From the NCBI GenBank assembly GCA_963693365.1, contig CAVNZM010000007.1, forward strand, positions 1 through 64,000: a DNA stretch of 64,000 bases, read 5' to 3'. The stretch comes from Amoebidium appalachense (lineage: Eukaryota > Ichthyosporea). The number at the start of each line of letters is the position of its first letter. The first letter of the stretch is position 1. The notes below the pieces were generated by a model that did no database searches, had not been told where the DNA came from, and worked only from the letters and a program-made list of their open reading frames with translations. Positions 45,646 through 59,400 of this stretch are shown here, in pieces. Position numbers and translations under genes: made by a program.

Positions 45646-46435
45646 AAAGCGCCAGCACATGAGAGCCAACATATAGTCCCTTGGTTTTACCTTCCTAACT
45701 CACTTGAACCGGGAGAGAGGAGGGGCTGAAGGGGAGGAGGCGGGGCGGGGCGGGGGGGGGGGGGGGGGGGAAGGGGGGGGGGGGGGAGGGGGGGGGGGGG
45801 GGGGGGGGGGCTAGGCTGGGGGGCTGGGGGGCTGGCGGCCTGATTAGTGCCTGCATTTTATGCATGAGGGCTGGAGCTGGCCCACTGATATTATTTGGCC
45901 GATAGAAGATTTCTTATCGAGCATGTATTCATAGTCACTTGAAATAGGCAGAGCATTCGTGCAGCCAGAACTATTAATCGCTCAACATTGTGTGCCATGT
46001 TTTGAGCGCCCAGGGAGCCGGCCTAGTGAAAAAGTTGCCTTTTGCAAAACTTTCATGTGTCTGCCCCCCTCCCCCCCCTCCCCCCCCCCCCCCCCCCCCC
46101 CCCTCCCCCCTCTTCCCTTCCCCGCTTCCCCCCTCTCCCCTAACCTATCACCCACCCTCTCGCACCCTAATAGCAACTACCACATGGAGGGGCATGAATG
46201 GTTGCACAAAGGGAGAATGGGAGAGACAGGTGGATTTATTTGTGACCTTGAGAGTAATGTGTGCACACAAGAGAAGGGGAATGGGGGGGGGGGGGGGGAG
46301 GGGGGGGGGGGGGGGGTTGTGCAGGTGAACCCAAAAAGGCCTAGTAATGATTTCCCTCTTAGATGGTTAGGTTTTTGGTGCACATAAGAATCTGAATCCA
46401 TTGCAAGTTCAAATGCACAAACATGAACCACCGTG

Positions 46436-46580
46436 CTAGATTATACAAAGCCCGGGGCACCTATGCCTATGCTCCATCATGTATTTTAGATTATCGTATC
46501 TAACCACGAGGACTAGATTATACAAAGCCCGGGGCTCCTATGCCTATGCTCCATCATGTATTTTAGATTATCTAAGAAGA
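46436..46580. repeat. 77-bp direct repeat, two units
   Basis: CTAGATTATACAAAGCCCGG begins at 46436 and again at 46513. The units share GCTCCATCATGTATTTTAGA and differ by one base in the GGGGCACC/GGGGCTCC part. Confidence 0.85.
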
Positions 46581-47130
46581 CGGTGGATACTGGCACCCCC
46601 TGAACTTCACCTTGGCTGATTTGTATTGGGTGCTCAAGAATCGCACATCAGTTCAGACGAGTAGATGTAACTGTGGCTACAGCTATACAATAACATATGA
46701 ACCAATCGGATACGAGAAGATTACCACCATAAACGGCAGGGATCATGAGGTTTAGCCGTTACAGGTTAGTTGGGGCTTAACGGCTATATAGCCACAGCTT
46801 TCTTAATTGCACCTCGTGATATAGCAAATGCCTAAAAAGGCTAATGCCATGTACATGCCAAGCCAACCATTTGCTCGGGGACACCAGCACAGTTGAGATA
46901 TGGCCGACCAATCAGTGGCGGCCACACTGTCGTGTCACGTGTCAATAACACGCATTATAAAGAAAAAGTATTGACGTCAGGTGGGAAAAGACCTGGTAGG
47001 AGGGGGGAGGGGGGGGGGGGGGGGGGGGGATAAAAAGAGCCGGCAGTGTTCGGTTTTCAGATCATGATTGGGAAGGCAAACTCGTCTTTTGGAAAATGGC
47101 CAAAACCCTTTCCGAAAGCCACGGGGGGCT

Positions 47131-47165
<35 letters not shown>

Positions 47166-47282
47166 TTTATGTGGCCACTGGTTAGTAATCTGGTTAGGGA
47201 AGGTGAGGTGGGACATTATCATCTAATGCAATAGCGCAAGTTGGAGCCCAAGGCAGGGAGAGTGTGGAAGGAGGGGGAGGGG

Positions 47283-47318
<36 letters not shown>

Positions 47319-47395
47319 AGCGTGGACTTCCACTGCTGCTATGCGCGACAGGCCCTTGTGGATGGTCTCGGGCAAAGAGCTATGGATATAGCTCA

Positions 47396-47530
47396 TAATG
47401 CATGTGGGTATATAGCTCATAATGCATGTGGGTATATAGCTCATAATGCATGTGGGTATATAGCTCGTAATGCATGTGGGTATATAGCTCATAATGCATG
47501 TGGGTATATAGCTCATAATGCATGTGGGTG
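47396..47530. repeat. 24-bp tandem repeat, about six units
   Basis: Unit of 24 bp beginning ATAGCTCATAATGCATGTGG, one unit with CTCGTAATG. As a multiple of 3 it gives an open AHNACGYI repeat, but no start, splice or family support exists. Confidence 0.9.
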
Positions 47531-48283
47531 TGTGTGGGGTGGCCATCGGTGTGCATAAAGGGTGACCCGGAAGGTGGGGTGTGTGCAGGTATAGCACTCG
47601 TGTGTGTCCGTGAGGGGAGGGGAAGGGGGGTGCATGAGGAGGCACACTGCTTGTGTGCGTGTGTTTTATGTGTGTGGGTGTATTTGTGCATAGTGTTATT
47701 TGTGCTTATCCTTGACGTGTTTTTTATCCCAACACAAGTTTGTGCGGGTGTGCATAATCTCTGGGTCAGGTCCCACGTACAGCACAAGGTGAGGGTTCTC
47801 TAAACGCTTCACATTCATGTGTTTGAGTTGCCAAATATGGTAGTTGCACTAAAAATTGGCCACACGTGATATTTGAGTTGCCATATATGACAGGTGCACT
47901 GCATTTCGGCCACAGGCCGTGGAATAACTACAATGGCTCAGGGCATTTGATTGGTTGCCACCAGTGGCTGACCTGCCCTCCCCCCCCCTCCACCCCTTCC
48001 ACCCATCTCTACACATGACAGTTATACCCCCCCCCCCCCCCCCCTCCCCCCCCTCCCCCCCCCCCCCGGCCCTCAACACGCACACACCGAAAAGTTCTCT
48101 GTAACCCACACAACATGTTCCTTCTTTCAGCCAGTCGTGCTGTGTGGGTCGATTCATACGTGCTGGTCGCAACTTGCATCTGGTCTTCTTAAATGTGCCC
48201 AGACAATTACTATAGCCACTGTAATTCACCAGTAGCAATGAACTAAATATTAACAAGGCTTACTGCCATTGGCTGTGCATCTT

Positions 48284-49163
48284 TTATGCTGCTCTTGATG
48301 TGGGGGGAACCCTCTGACTTGCCCTGATTGGTGGCCTCTCAGTAGCCACAGCCTCATCAAAATCAAAACTCGTGTTTGAGTTGACGTTAGGTACGGGACT
48401 AAGAGTCAGGGGGGATGCCACACTGCCCCTTGCCCCGTCCACGATATCAGCCGTGGGGCCCTGGGGGCCAGCAACGAGCACCCTGAGGTCTGCTTTGATT
48501 CGCTGCTTGTGTTCGGACGCTGTGATTGGTGCCCAGTTGGTCTCCACAAACTCCATGGCGGACTTAGCCGTGAGCCTTCTGGAAGCATCCACGGCCAGCA
48601 TGCCCCTGAGCAGTGACAGCTGCACGGCCCCTAGCCGGCACCATGGGAAGTGGCTGAAGTCCCCCTCGAGGTATTTGCGGAACTCGGCGCTCCGCTGTGT
48701 GGCCTCGGCCCATGGGAACCGTCCACATAGCATACAGAACAGGACCTGGGAGGTTTGTGGGGGGGAAGGGAGGGTTAGGATATTATAATGGACAGGCCAT
48801 GAAAGGGTTGTGGGGAAAATAAAAAGGGGGCAATGTATTGTGGTCAAAACACGCACGGATCGTGGGATTCAGGGGAAGGGGGGAAGGGGGGTAGGGGAGG
48901 TGGGGCTGTTTGTGAGATTTACCTGTTACCCTGCTTGGGCGTTTACCTGTAGAAGTTGCTAAATGGTGGACGCGTGATTTGTGATGGATGGGTGGATGGA
49001 TATGGGTGTTTTTTTCCCCGAGAGAAATGGTGGTGGTGGTGTGGGAGGGGGGGGGCAGGGGGGGACGGGGGGGGACTGCAACATAAAGGTTGTGTCCAGG
49101 TCACTTGTGTATCTAGGTAGTGGATAGGAAGTGCATGATGATGGTGGTGAGTAGGGGTGTGTG

Positions 49164-49202
<39 letters not shown>

Positions 49203-51825
49203 GCGTGTGCGTGCGCGTGCTGTGCGTGCGCGTGCTGTGCGTGCGTGTGTGTGTGTGCGTGTGTGTGTGTGCATGTGTGTGTGCGTGTGTGTGCGTGTGT
49301 GTGTGTGTGTACGTGTGCGTGTGCGTGTGCATGTCTCAGGGTGTGCATGTGTGTGTGTGATTGTACGCTTGCGCATGTAGGCATGTTTGAACGTTTGTTT
49401 GTGCATGTGTGTTCGCCTGTGCGTGTTTGTGTGTATGGCTGTACATTGATATCACTTCGGCACGTGTACATGTGTGCGTGTGTGTGTGTGTGTGGTGCAC
49501 CCATGTCATGTGTGCGTGTGTGTGTGTGTGTGGTGCACCCATGTCATGTGTGCACAACCCCCCAGTGTCTGGTGAATGTCTGCTCGTGCTGACTGGACGT
49601 GTGGAGGGTTAGGGCTGGGGTGCAGTGCATCTATCAGGAGTGTAGAAAAGGGCAGGTTGGTCGGTGTGTGTGTGTGTGTGTGTGTGTGTGCGGGCGCGCG
49701 CATGTACACATGTGCGTGCCGTTTGAAACGAGAGGGGGGGGAAGGGGGGGGGATCGGGGGAGGGGGAGAGCGGTGTTGGGGCGCGCGGTGGGGGGGGGGG
49801 GGGGGGGGAGGGAAGGAGAGGGGGCATAGCAATAACGCAAAATGGTGTGGGTACTGTTTTTCAACAAAACCCTCATTTTAGTTGAAGACAAGTTAGGGTG
49901 GTGACGTGATGGCCAGGATTCGACTTAGTTTAAAACGGGGCAGTCCGGGGGGGAGGGACGGGAGGGGGGGGGGGGGGGGGAGGGAGGGCAAATTGCTAGA
50001 CGTACCACGCCTGCGGCCCAGACATCGATTGCCTTGACGTCCAGCTCGGCATATGCCTCGTCCTCCTTGCTGGTCCACAGGCAGGGGTCCATGTAAGGCA
50101 CAGTCCCCACCCTCCTCTTATACTTGCTGCCTGCTGGCCCTACCCTCTCGGCCAGGCCAAAGTCGATGATCTTGATGGTCCGCTTGTCTGGTGTTAGCAT
50201 GATGTTCTCTGGCTTGATGTCTCTGTGCGCGACACCTGCTACCTCATGCAAATAGTGTAGTCCTGCTAGCAGCTGCAGCACATAGGACCGTGCTACGTTG
50301 GGCGCACAGCCGATCTCGGGGGTTACAGCGTCAAAGAGTTCACCCCCTCCACAGAACTCCTGTGTGAACGTGCTTGTGTGAGCATTGTGACCGGACTCCC
50401 TCCTTCTGCAACAAAAACAACAACCACTCCCCACGTCATTGCAAAGTGCTGCAGCAGCATCCCCCCCTCCCCCCTCCCCCTCCCTCCAGCCCCCTCTTCT
50501 AATCTGAAATGTATAGATTTTGTATGGACTTCCTGTGCATTTTTGCATGTATCTCGGTGTTTAGATAATGCGCGCGTTATCAAATTGGTGTAGGGGGCTA
50601 AGAAATGAAATGTCTGGAAAAAAAATAAACAGCACCATCGTGTCACTCAGGAGCAGAAAGTGATTGGCACATGCTGAGGTAGCTGGGTTTTGATGCATGA
50701 TTCGTGTCTTGTGCGCAAATGAAATGATTTGCCCGTGTTATGTGTGTCTGGGATTAATGGTTTTGTTAGTGCTGTTTGGAATACCAGCTAACATTTACGA
50801 CGCCCACTGCTGCTTCTGCGCGCTAACTAGGCATTTTGGCTGAAACTCTTTGAAAAATCACTGGTTGCATGATTGTATTTGCATATATGGTTTTGCACGG
50901 CCGATAGCTTTGGTGGTTGGTGTGACCGTGTATGTGGTACCCGAAACACATAAAACACTGCCAAATTTCCCGCCACTGCGAGACATTTGATGTGGTGGGT
51001 GTCTACGCGCACAGCTGGGTGTTGGGTGGATATGCCGTGGGTGCAAATGACGACCCGCAGAGTATCACTTCACCGGCGCGCTCAAAGCCACAGAAATTTT
51101 TCCAAACACCGAGACTTCATCAACTTATACCCCTGTCCTCGAGCTGAAACATAGCACACACTCACCTGCACGAGGATGATTTCCGTGGGCCCCTCCGAGA
51201 CCTCGAGCAGCTGTGCAATGTTTGGGTGCCCCCCAACAGCAAAATGGATGTCTGCCTCGCGTGCTATCTGGTTGATGTTTCTTCCCTTCTTCTCCTGGCG
51301 CTTGATGGCGACCTTCTGGCCGGTGGCACCATGCAGGCCCAGCAGCACCACCGCACATGTGCCGTTGCTAAGTTTCTTGACCACCCGGTACTCGTCCATC
51401 AGCTGCTCGTAGTTTCTCACATGGCTCTGGTGCGCGGGACTAATCAGCGCCTCTATGGCCGTTACCTTGCCTGCCACCGCCCCACTGCTGACCGTGGGTG
51501 CGGCCTTTGTGGGTGGCGACTGTGTCTGCATGGGTGTGGGCTGCACGGGCCGTGGTGCGGGCTTCTGCGGGGCAGGGGGCTCTGTGGGCACTGTGTTAAC
51601 CTGGCCCATGGGCTCTGCCTTTGGTGCCTGCACCTTGGGCCGTATGGTGGGGCCCGGCGACGGGTTGAGGTCGATAATGTGCCGGTCTGGCCCCCCGGAC
51701 GGGGTGGGCTGTGTGTCCTTCACGCTCTTTTCAGACGGATGGCCCGTCAGCGAACTGCTGCTTTCCTCGGGGGCGGTGCTGGGGGTCTTGTCGGCACTGC
51801 CAAAACAACACGACAAACACTCCAT
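48284..51825 (-). CDS. Serine/threonine protein kinase, complete in three exons
   Basis: Exons 51825-51166, 50359-50006 and 48745-48284, all joined in phase 0; 491 residues. The N-terminus [10 protein letters not shown] is Cys-rich, a plausible S-acylation site. Residues about 11-135 are Pro/Ser/Thr-rich and disordered. The kinase domain starts near 145: P-loop [12 protein letters not shown] (152-163), VAIK lysine 175, helix-C Glu 190, HRDIKPEN (265-272), DFG (286-288), activation segment [11 protein letters not shown], then [20 protein letters not shown]. Catalytic Lys, Asp and Asn are present, so activity is likely. Two structural motifs are unusual: the P-loop has Ser and Ala where the first and third Gly normally sit, and the APE motif reads DPC. 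Overall style is CAMK/SNF1-like; the C-terminal 90 residues match no domain I know. The frame is open to an earlier ATG at 52140, which would add 105 residues. I prefer 51825 because the Cys cluster then sits at the N-terminus. Confidence 0.88.
49148..49560. repeat. GT/GTGC-rich microsatellite region in a kinase intron
   Basis: (GT)n with many GTGCGT interruptions, including a direct duplication of about 45 bp around GTGGTGCACCCATGTCATGT (about 49490 and 49530). Confidence 0.85.
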
Positions 51826-54800
51826 GGTCCCTAGCCCTGCCTTCTCGTTATCCTGCCTATCTACACGCCACACCTCCAAGGCATGCTCGTGTGCTATAGC
51901 TAAAACTCTACCTGATTTCGCAAGCCTGTCTATGTGTGTGTCGTGTATGTGTGTGCCTGCCCATACGTCTACGTGGTATAACGTCGACGTCTGTGTGCAA
52001 AGTGTGGCTTCCAGGAGGGGTGGAGTGGGGCAACAGCCGGACCAAGATGCCGTCTGCTGATTCGCTGGAGCCGCATCGATGTTAGCCGAATATCTGACGT
52101 GATCTGTGAAAAAGCAGCATGGAGGGTCAAATGCGGGCATGAAAAGGCAGCTTTATTGCAGACGATGCTAAAAGCGTCTTAGAAATTGCTCTCATTCTTT
52201 TTAAGTGTATATTAGCTTTTTGCGCACATCCTACGTTTTTTTAGTAGCTAACGCATTTGACATAATTTGGCAGGCAGTTTGTTGTTGGTCTGATAGGCTC
52301 CAGGCTACCCAATTAGAAGCAGGCTAATTACTAGATAAAGCCAATCACTTACCGATTTCATATTGCTTGTTAGCAGTGCTTATCGTGTACATGACCTAGC
52401 GCCAATAGCTGAACGGATACGTAAGCCCTCGACAGTATGTTGTAATGTAGAAATCACATTCACGAAGAATTGCTTTACAGACAGCGCATATAAGTTTCTA
52501 CTAATAATACCACTTCTGTTAAAAAAAGGAATTATATATACTTTGATTATGGCCTTGAATATTTTTAACAGTCAGCCTTCAGCGTTGTCATCTGGGCCGA
52601 TCACGGAGGCTCCAATAGATCTGCAGATTTGTGCCAGGTTTAGTTTTGGCGTGGGCTCGGGGTGCTATGGTGCCTCGCCGATCAATCGGAGATGACCTTT
52701 GTACACAGATCCGCCACGGTGCGCGCCAAGTTCTGAAGACAGAACTCGTGACCGTGCCGCTTCTGCACCGAATACAGAAGGCGAGGTTGTGGTGTCTAGT
52801 GTAAGAGCTTGATGGGTGATGGTGCTTAGAATTAGAGCTTCACCACTTGTGGTAGCTTGTGTGGCCTGTCCGGCTGTGCTCAAGCATGGTTGCGGCGATG
52901 CAAGGCAGGTGTCTCGCGACAATGTCCACAATGTAGATTGCCATCATGGCGCACCTCACATTGGGATATGACCATGGCGGTGACCAAGCCGATGCCTACA
53001 TAAAAAAACCCAACTACCTGCCTTTATCGCGCCGCGGCAAGCCGGAGGATCAAACCTAGTCGTGCCTGTTTAGTTTCCGCTTCTTTGAGCAATTCGATTG
53101 TGTACACACAATTAATTGCACAGCCTTGGCTATGCACTATATGATACACTTGTGCCTCTGTTCATTGTGACACGTTCCGGGTGGCACATTGGTGCTTATG
53201 AAGGCGCATGAGGTGTATGTCAGTCTGTACCAGGTTTATCTGCTCAAGGCACCACAGGGAAGAGCTACGTGCACTCCACCAATTGTGTCTATTTAGGCAG
53301 GGGGTATCCAAGTTACACACATCTTTAGCACTCGAGCCCGAGCGAACCAATACCTACTGCATAGCTAGTTGTAGACACCTCCAAAACAGGCTTTATAGAT
53401 CTATCTTGGACTGTGATTCTTGCTTCCTTTGCAAATGAGGAAAATAAATCAAACCACTGCACCAATGATCCACATATGGTACCCAGCCATGCTTGACTGT
53501 CCATCCTTCCTGTGGGAGGTTCTGCGTGTGCCACTCTCTTTGTAATACCGCACCGCCGGTTTGTACCTTCGAAACGGCCCTCAAACGCGTCCTGAGTACA
53601 GCATCAGGCCCCCCGCCCTTCCGTACGTTGCCTTTGCACAAGCAAGTACAGCACACACCGACATGGCATCGCACAGCCTAGGCCTGATGGTGCCGGGCAC
53701 CAGGCCACGGCCCTCTGAACACAACTAGGCACATAATTCTGGAATTTCATTTTTGAGTGTTTTGATTCGTTTAGAACGCCCTAGCAACAATTTCATCCAA
53801 TTCGTATCGGAAACATTATCGTAAATTGAACTTATTTTGAGGTATTCATGATGACCTGGCAGCTATGGCATATTACTGATGGTTCAAACTCGAAGCAGGC
53901 CTGCCTATAACTAACTTTTATTCGTAGTGTTTCAAGTTTCTCGTCAGCTGGCCCGTAGACTGTGTACTTTTTTTTGTAGGCTGGCTAGCGTTGCTGTGTG
54001 GCTCTATTTTCACTCCTCAGTCACGGGTGGGTGGGCAAGGGGAAGGTGTCTTGTTCGCGCTTGAAGGCTTGGGGCATGTTCACGGACACGCACAAGCACA
54101 CAAGCGTCCGCATTTGCACAGAGAACACGCAGGTAGTCATACACTCCAGGCGCAAGCGCACAAACCTACGTACACGCACACGCACACGCACACGCACACG
54201 CACACGCACACGCATAGACACGCACACTCGCAGGGCACGCATACATACAGAAAGACCACAGATAGGCTATTCACAACCCGATTCCTGCCGGTCCCCACAC
54301 ACACGCATGCACAGACAGACATACTCGCACACACACACACACACCAGCACACCCTTGGGCTTAACGGTAATGACTGGCTTCACGTGCACACACGCGCACA
54401 CTCTCCACAACTACTCTCCACTCACATGCACAGACGTTGGCAAGCAGGCACAGGGGAGTGGGGAAGGAGGGGTGGTGGTGGTGGGGAAGGGGGGGGGGGG
54501 GGGGAGTGTGTGTGCGTATGTGTGTGTGTGTGGGGGGGGGGGGGGGGGCGTATGTGTGTGTGTGTGTGGGGGGGGCGGGGGAGGCGGGAGGGGGGGAGGG
54601 GGGAGGTGGTGGTGGTGGGTGGGTGGGGGGGGGGGAGATGGGGGAGTGGGAGGGAGGGGGGAGGGGGTGGGATGTTTGCTGATTCCTACTAGCCACCATC
54701 CCAACCAATACCATTACATGCCTACAGGCCCTTTTATCCACTCACGATCTTCGTGTGTAGCTGATGCAGCATCTTGTTTATATGTATTTGAGGGGGGGGG

Positions 54801-54982
54801 GGGGGGAGGGGGAAGGTTGGGTGCTGGAATTGGAGGGCTACGGGTGTTTGAGAAGGGATGGTGGATGGGGTGTATGTGTGTGTGTGGGTGTGGGTGGCTG
54901 TGGGGGGAGGGGGGAGAGAGGAAGCACGGCTGGGCTATCGGGGGTGTTCGGAGGGGTTAGGGAGGAGGAGCATTTTTTTTTG

Positions 54983-55015
<33 letters not shown>

Positions 55016-55198
55016 TGTGTTATCGTTGTGTCTGTGGTGGTAGGAGGTGGAATGTGTGTGTGTGTATTTGGCCGGGGGGGGGGGGGGGGAGGGGGGCAGG
55101 AGGGGGAGGGCACTCTGGAGGCGCTTTGGGCTTACGGTTGTTTTTCCTTCAGGTCTGCCTTGTCAATCATTCCTGCGCTGCACAGCTAAGACCCAAAA
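51826..55198. other. Spacer between the kinase and Kish genes
   Basis: 52140-54000 is balanced DNA with several short frames (for example 52363-52695 plus and 52665-52931 minus) that I do not recognise; it may contain decayed mobile elements. 54165-54215 is (CACACG)n. 54480-55110 consists of G runs and GTGTGTG blocks. Kinase promoter elements are expected just above 51825-52140. Confidence 0.4.
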
Positions 55199-55201
55199 AT
55201 G
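55199..55201 (+). other. TMEM167: Candidate initiator codon exon of the Kish gene
   Basis: The first recognised Kish exon begins at the residue after Met and lacks an in-frame ATG, so the Met must come from an upstream exon ending in ATG. ACCCAAAAATG directly followed by GTACGC at 55202 fits: A at -3 and a donor right after the ATG. Other upstream sites cannot be excluded. Confidence 0.35.
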
Positions 55202-55261
55202 GTACGCCATAACCCCCTTCTTCCCTCCTCCCCCCTCCCCTTTTAGCCTGCCCCCGAAGGC

Positions 55262-55526
55262 AATTTGTCGTCTCTCCCTCCCCCTTTCCCCCTATCCCCC
55301 CATCCCCAAGAAGGAAGAAACCCCCCGCCCTTTCCCCTTCCGCCGAAAACCCCCCCAATTAGTCTCTCTCTCCCTCTCTCTCCCTCCTCCCTTTCCGCCC
55401 CACTCTCTCTCTTCATCTTTATCTCCCCTTCCTTCTCTCCCTCCCTCCATATCCCCACCTTCCCCTCTCTCCGTCCCCTCCCCCCCCCCCCCCCCCCCCC
55501 TCCACTCGCTCCCTCCCTCCCTCCTT

Positions 55527-55605
<79 letters not shown>

Positions 55606-55838
55606 CCCCCTCCCTCTCTCCCTCTCCCTCTCTCCCTCTTCCTTTCCCCCACTCCCCCACTCCCCCTTCCCCCCTCCCGCTCCCCCTCCTCCCCTCCCCC
55701 CTTCCCCTCCCTTTCCTCCCCTCACCCCCCCCTTTCCCCCCTCCCCCTCTCCCCACCTCCCCCCCCCTCCCCCCCCTCCCCCCTCCCCCCTCCCTTTCCT
55801 CCCCTCACTCCCCCCCCCTCCCCTTCCCCCTCCCCTTC
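55262..55838. repeat. CT/C-rich low-complexity block in the first Kish intron
   Basis: CCCTCC-type DNA with (CT)n at about 55533-55600. Followed by (CA)n at about 55875-55942. All frames across it are Ser/Pro/Leu or Arg/Glu/Gly repeats. Confidence 0.9.
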
Positions 55839-55892
55839 CTAACCTCAAGTGTGCGCCCAGCACGTGCGCACAGGCACACACACACACAGAGA

Positions 55893-55939
<47 letters not shown>

Positions 55940-56273
55940 ACACCTTTGTCTTAATTTTGCTGTGAGCTGCAAACACTAGATGTCGTTATTGGAAAACTTG
56001 GATACGGAATGGGGAGTTTTGGAAGAACAAACGGGTTGGTGTGAATTTATGTGGGGGCCACGAGCATGGTTGGTTTTTTCCGATCATGGAAGAGACCCGG
56101 GGGGAGTGGGGGGGGGAGGGGGAGGCCAGAGAACAGACTAGAGTGGTGTGAGCAGAGGTGGGCTGTGTAGTCTCCCGTGTTTTTGAAGTTCTTAAACTTT
56201 TTGTTGTTTTGTTTAAATGGTTCGTCTGTGCCTTCTTTGTGTGTACGTGGGGACTCTGAGAAGAAGGTGAATG

Positions 56274-56274
56274 C

Positions 56275-56343
<69 letters not shown>
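56274..56343. repeat. (GT)n microsatellite
   Basis: About 35 GT units followed by a T/A-rich tract and a G run. This lies about 90 bp before the Kish exon 2 acceptor. Confidence 0.9.
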
Positions 56344-56346
<3 letters not shown>

Positions 56347-56430
56347 ATTTTTATTTATTTATTTTTTTTTTATTTTTTTTTTTGGGGGGGGGAGATGTAA
56401 GGCATGCTCACGTGCTTACATGGAGCACAG

Positions 56431-59400
56431 AGCGCCATCTTCAACTTCCAGTCCCTCCTGATCGTGCTGCTGCTGATGATCTGCACGTGCACCTACATCC
56501 ACGCTAAGATGCCGGCACTGCTGGATGGCAACAAGAAGGGGTGAGTGGGGGTGTTTTTTTTTTTTTTTTTTGAGAGAGAGGTGGGGGGGGGGGGGGTATG
56601 TGGGGATTGGGGGCAGGTTTTTTGTGGGGGGGGGAAGAGGGGGGGAGGGGGGGAGGGGGGGGGGGGGGGGGGGGCATGTGGAAAGTAGGGGTGGTGTGTT
56701 TTGTGTGAGTGTGTGTGTGAGGACGGGGGGGAAGGGGGGGGGGGGGGGAGAGGAGTTATTAGGGTGTGTGTGTAATATGATGCCTATACATGTGCATGCA
56801 TGGGTGGCTGGGTGTGTGTGTGTGTGCGAATAGGAATGTGCTAGCAGCCATATCCTGGTTGGGTGTGATTGCGGTGTGTGTGCGAATAGGAATGTGCTAG
56901 CAGCCATATCCTGGTTGGGTGTGATTGCGGTGTGTGTGCGAATAGGAATGTGCTAGCAGCCATATCCTGGTTGGGTGTGATTGCGGTGTGTGTGCGAATA
57001 GGAATGTGCTAGCAGCCATATCCTGGTTGGGTGTGATTGCGGTGTGTGTGCGAATAGGAATGTGCTAGCAGCCATATCCTGGTTGGGTGTGATTGCGGTG
57101 TGTGTGCGAATAGGAATGTGCTAGCAGCCATATCCTGGTTGGGTGTGATTGCGGTGTGTGTGCGAATAGGAATGTGCTAGCAGCCATATCCTGGTTGGGT
57201 GTGATTGCGGTGTGTGTGCGAATAGGAATGTGCTAGCAGCCATATCCTGGTTGGGTGTGATTGTGGTGTGTGTGCGAATAGGAATGTGCTAGCAGCCATA
57301 TCCTGGTTGGGTGTGATTGTGGTGTGTGTGCGAATAGGAATGTGCTAGCATGATTGTGGTGTGTGTGCGAATAGGAATGTGCTAGCAGCCATATCCTGGT
57401 TGGGTGTGATTGTGGTGTGTGTGCGAATAGGAATGTGCTAGCAGCCATATCCTGGTTGGGTGTGATTGTGGTGTGTGTGCGAATAGGAATGTGCTAGCAG
57501 CCATATCCTGGTTGGGTGTGATTGTGGTGTGTGTGCGAATAGGAATGTGCTAGCAGCCATATCCTGGTTGGGTGTGATTGTGGTGTGTGTGCGAATAGGA
57601 ATGTGCTAGCAGCCATATCCTGGTTGGGTGTGATTGTGGTGTGTGTGCGAATAGGAATGTGCTAGCAGCCATATCCTGGTTGGGTGTGATTGTGGTGTGT
57701 GTGCGAATAGGAATGTGCTAGCAGCCATATCCTGGTTGGGTGTGATTGTGGTGTGTGTGCGAATAGGAATGTGCTAGCAGCCATATCCTGGTTGGGTGTG
57801 ATTGTGGTGTGTGTGCGAATAGGAATGTGCTAGCAGCCATATCCTGGTTGGGTGTGATTGTGGTGTGTGTGCGAATAGGAATGTGCTAGCAGCCATATCC
57901 TGGTTGGGTGTGATTGTGGTGTGTGTGCGAATAGGAATGTGCTAGCAGCCATATCCTGGTTGGGTGTGATTGTGGTGTGTGTGCGAATAGGAATGTGCTA
58001 GCAGCCATATCCTGGTTGGGTGTGTGATTGCGGTGTGTGTGCGAATAGGAATGTGCTAGCAGCCATATCCTGGTTGGGTGTGATTGCGGTGTGTGTGCGA
58101 ATAGGAATGTGCTAGCAGCCATATCCTGGTTGGGTGTGATTGCGGTGTGTGTGCGAATAGGAATGTGCTAGCAGTTGGGTGTGATTGCGGTGTGTGTGCG
58201 AATAGGAATGTGCTAGCAGCCATATCCTGGTTGGGTGTGATTGCGGTGTGTGTGCGAATAGGAATGTGCTAGCAGCCATATCCTGGTTGGGTGTGATTGC
58301 GGTGTGTGTGCGAATAGGAATGTGCTAGCAGCCATATCCTGGTTGGGTGTGATTGCGGTGTGTGTGCGAATAGGAATGTGCTAGCAGCCATATCCTGGTT
58401 GGGTGTGATTGCGGTGTGTGTGCGAATAGGAATGTGCTAGCAGCCATATCCTGGTTGGGTGTGATTGTGGTGTGTGTGCGAATAGGAATGTGCTAGCAGC
58501 CATATCCTGGTTGGGTGTGATTGTGGTGTGTGTGCGAATAGGAATGTGCTAGCAGCCATATCCTGGTTGGGTGTGATTGTGGTGTGTGTGCGAATAGGAA
58601 TGTGCTAGCAGCCATATCCTGGTTGGGTGTGATTGCGGTGTGTGTGCGAATAGGAATGTGCTAGCAGCCATATCCTGGTTGGGTGTGATTGCGGTGTGTG
58701 TGCGAATAGGAATGTGCTAGCAGCCATATCCTGGTTGGGTGTGATTGCGGTGTGTGTGCGAATAGGAATGTGCTAGCAGCCATATCCTGGTTGGGTGTGA
58801 TTGCGGTGTGTGTGCGAATAGGAATGTGCTAGCAGCCATATCCTGGTTGGGTGTGATTGCGGTGTGTGTGCGAATAGGAATGTGCTAGCAGCCATATCCT
58901 GGTTGGGTGTGATTGCGGTGTGTGTGCGAATAGGAATGTGCTAGCAGCCATATCCTAGTTGGGTGTGATTGTGGTGTGTGTGCGATGGTGTGTGTGCGAA
59001 TAGGAATGTGCTAGCAGCCATATCCTGGTTGGGTGTGATTGTGGTGTGTGTGCGAATAGGAATGTGCTAGCATGATTGTGGTGTGTGTGCGAATAGGAAT
59101 GTGCTAGCAGCCATATCCTGGTTGGGTGTGATTGTGGTGTGTGTGCGAATAGGAATGTGCTAGCAGCCATATCCTGGTTGGGTGTGATTGTGGTGTGTGT
59201 GCGAATAGGAATGTGCTAGCAGCCATATCCTGGTTGGGTGTGATTGTGGTGTGTGTGCGAATAGGAATGTGCTAGCAGCCATATCCTGGTTGGGTGTGAT
59301 TGTGGTGTGTGTGCGAATAGGAATGTGCTAGCAGCCATATCCTGGTTGGGTGTGATTGTGGTGTGTGTGCGAATAGGAATGTGCTAGCAGCCATATCCTG

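Larger units (their letters stand above)
43346..48283. other. Long spacer between tRNA-Sec and the kinase gene
   Basis: Low-complexity tracts: C at 43876-43898, 44155-44208 and 44451-44481; G at 45001-45036, 45277-45313, 45758-45810, 46284-46316, 47011-47030, 47131-47164 and 47283-47314. Between them are balanced stretches (46330-46975, 47560-47900) with only short frames. No gene is supported. CACGTG lies at about 46936. Confidence 0.4.

Noticed and set aside
47396-47558. Coding repeat AHNACGYI
   Set aside because: A 24-bp tandem repeat that is open by chance; no start, splice sites or homology.
52363-53681. Several 60-110 codon frames on both strands
   Set aside because: No family resemblance, no convincing splice sites, and overlapping frames compete; treated as spacer.
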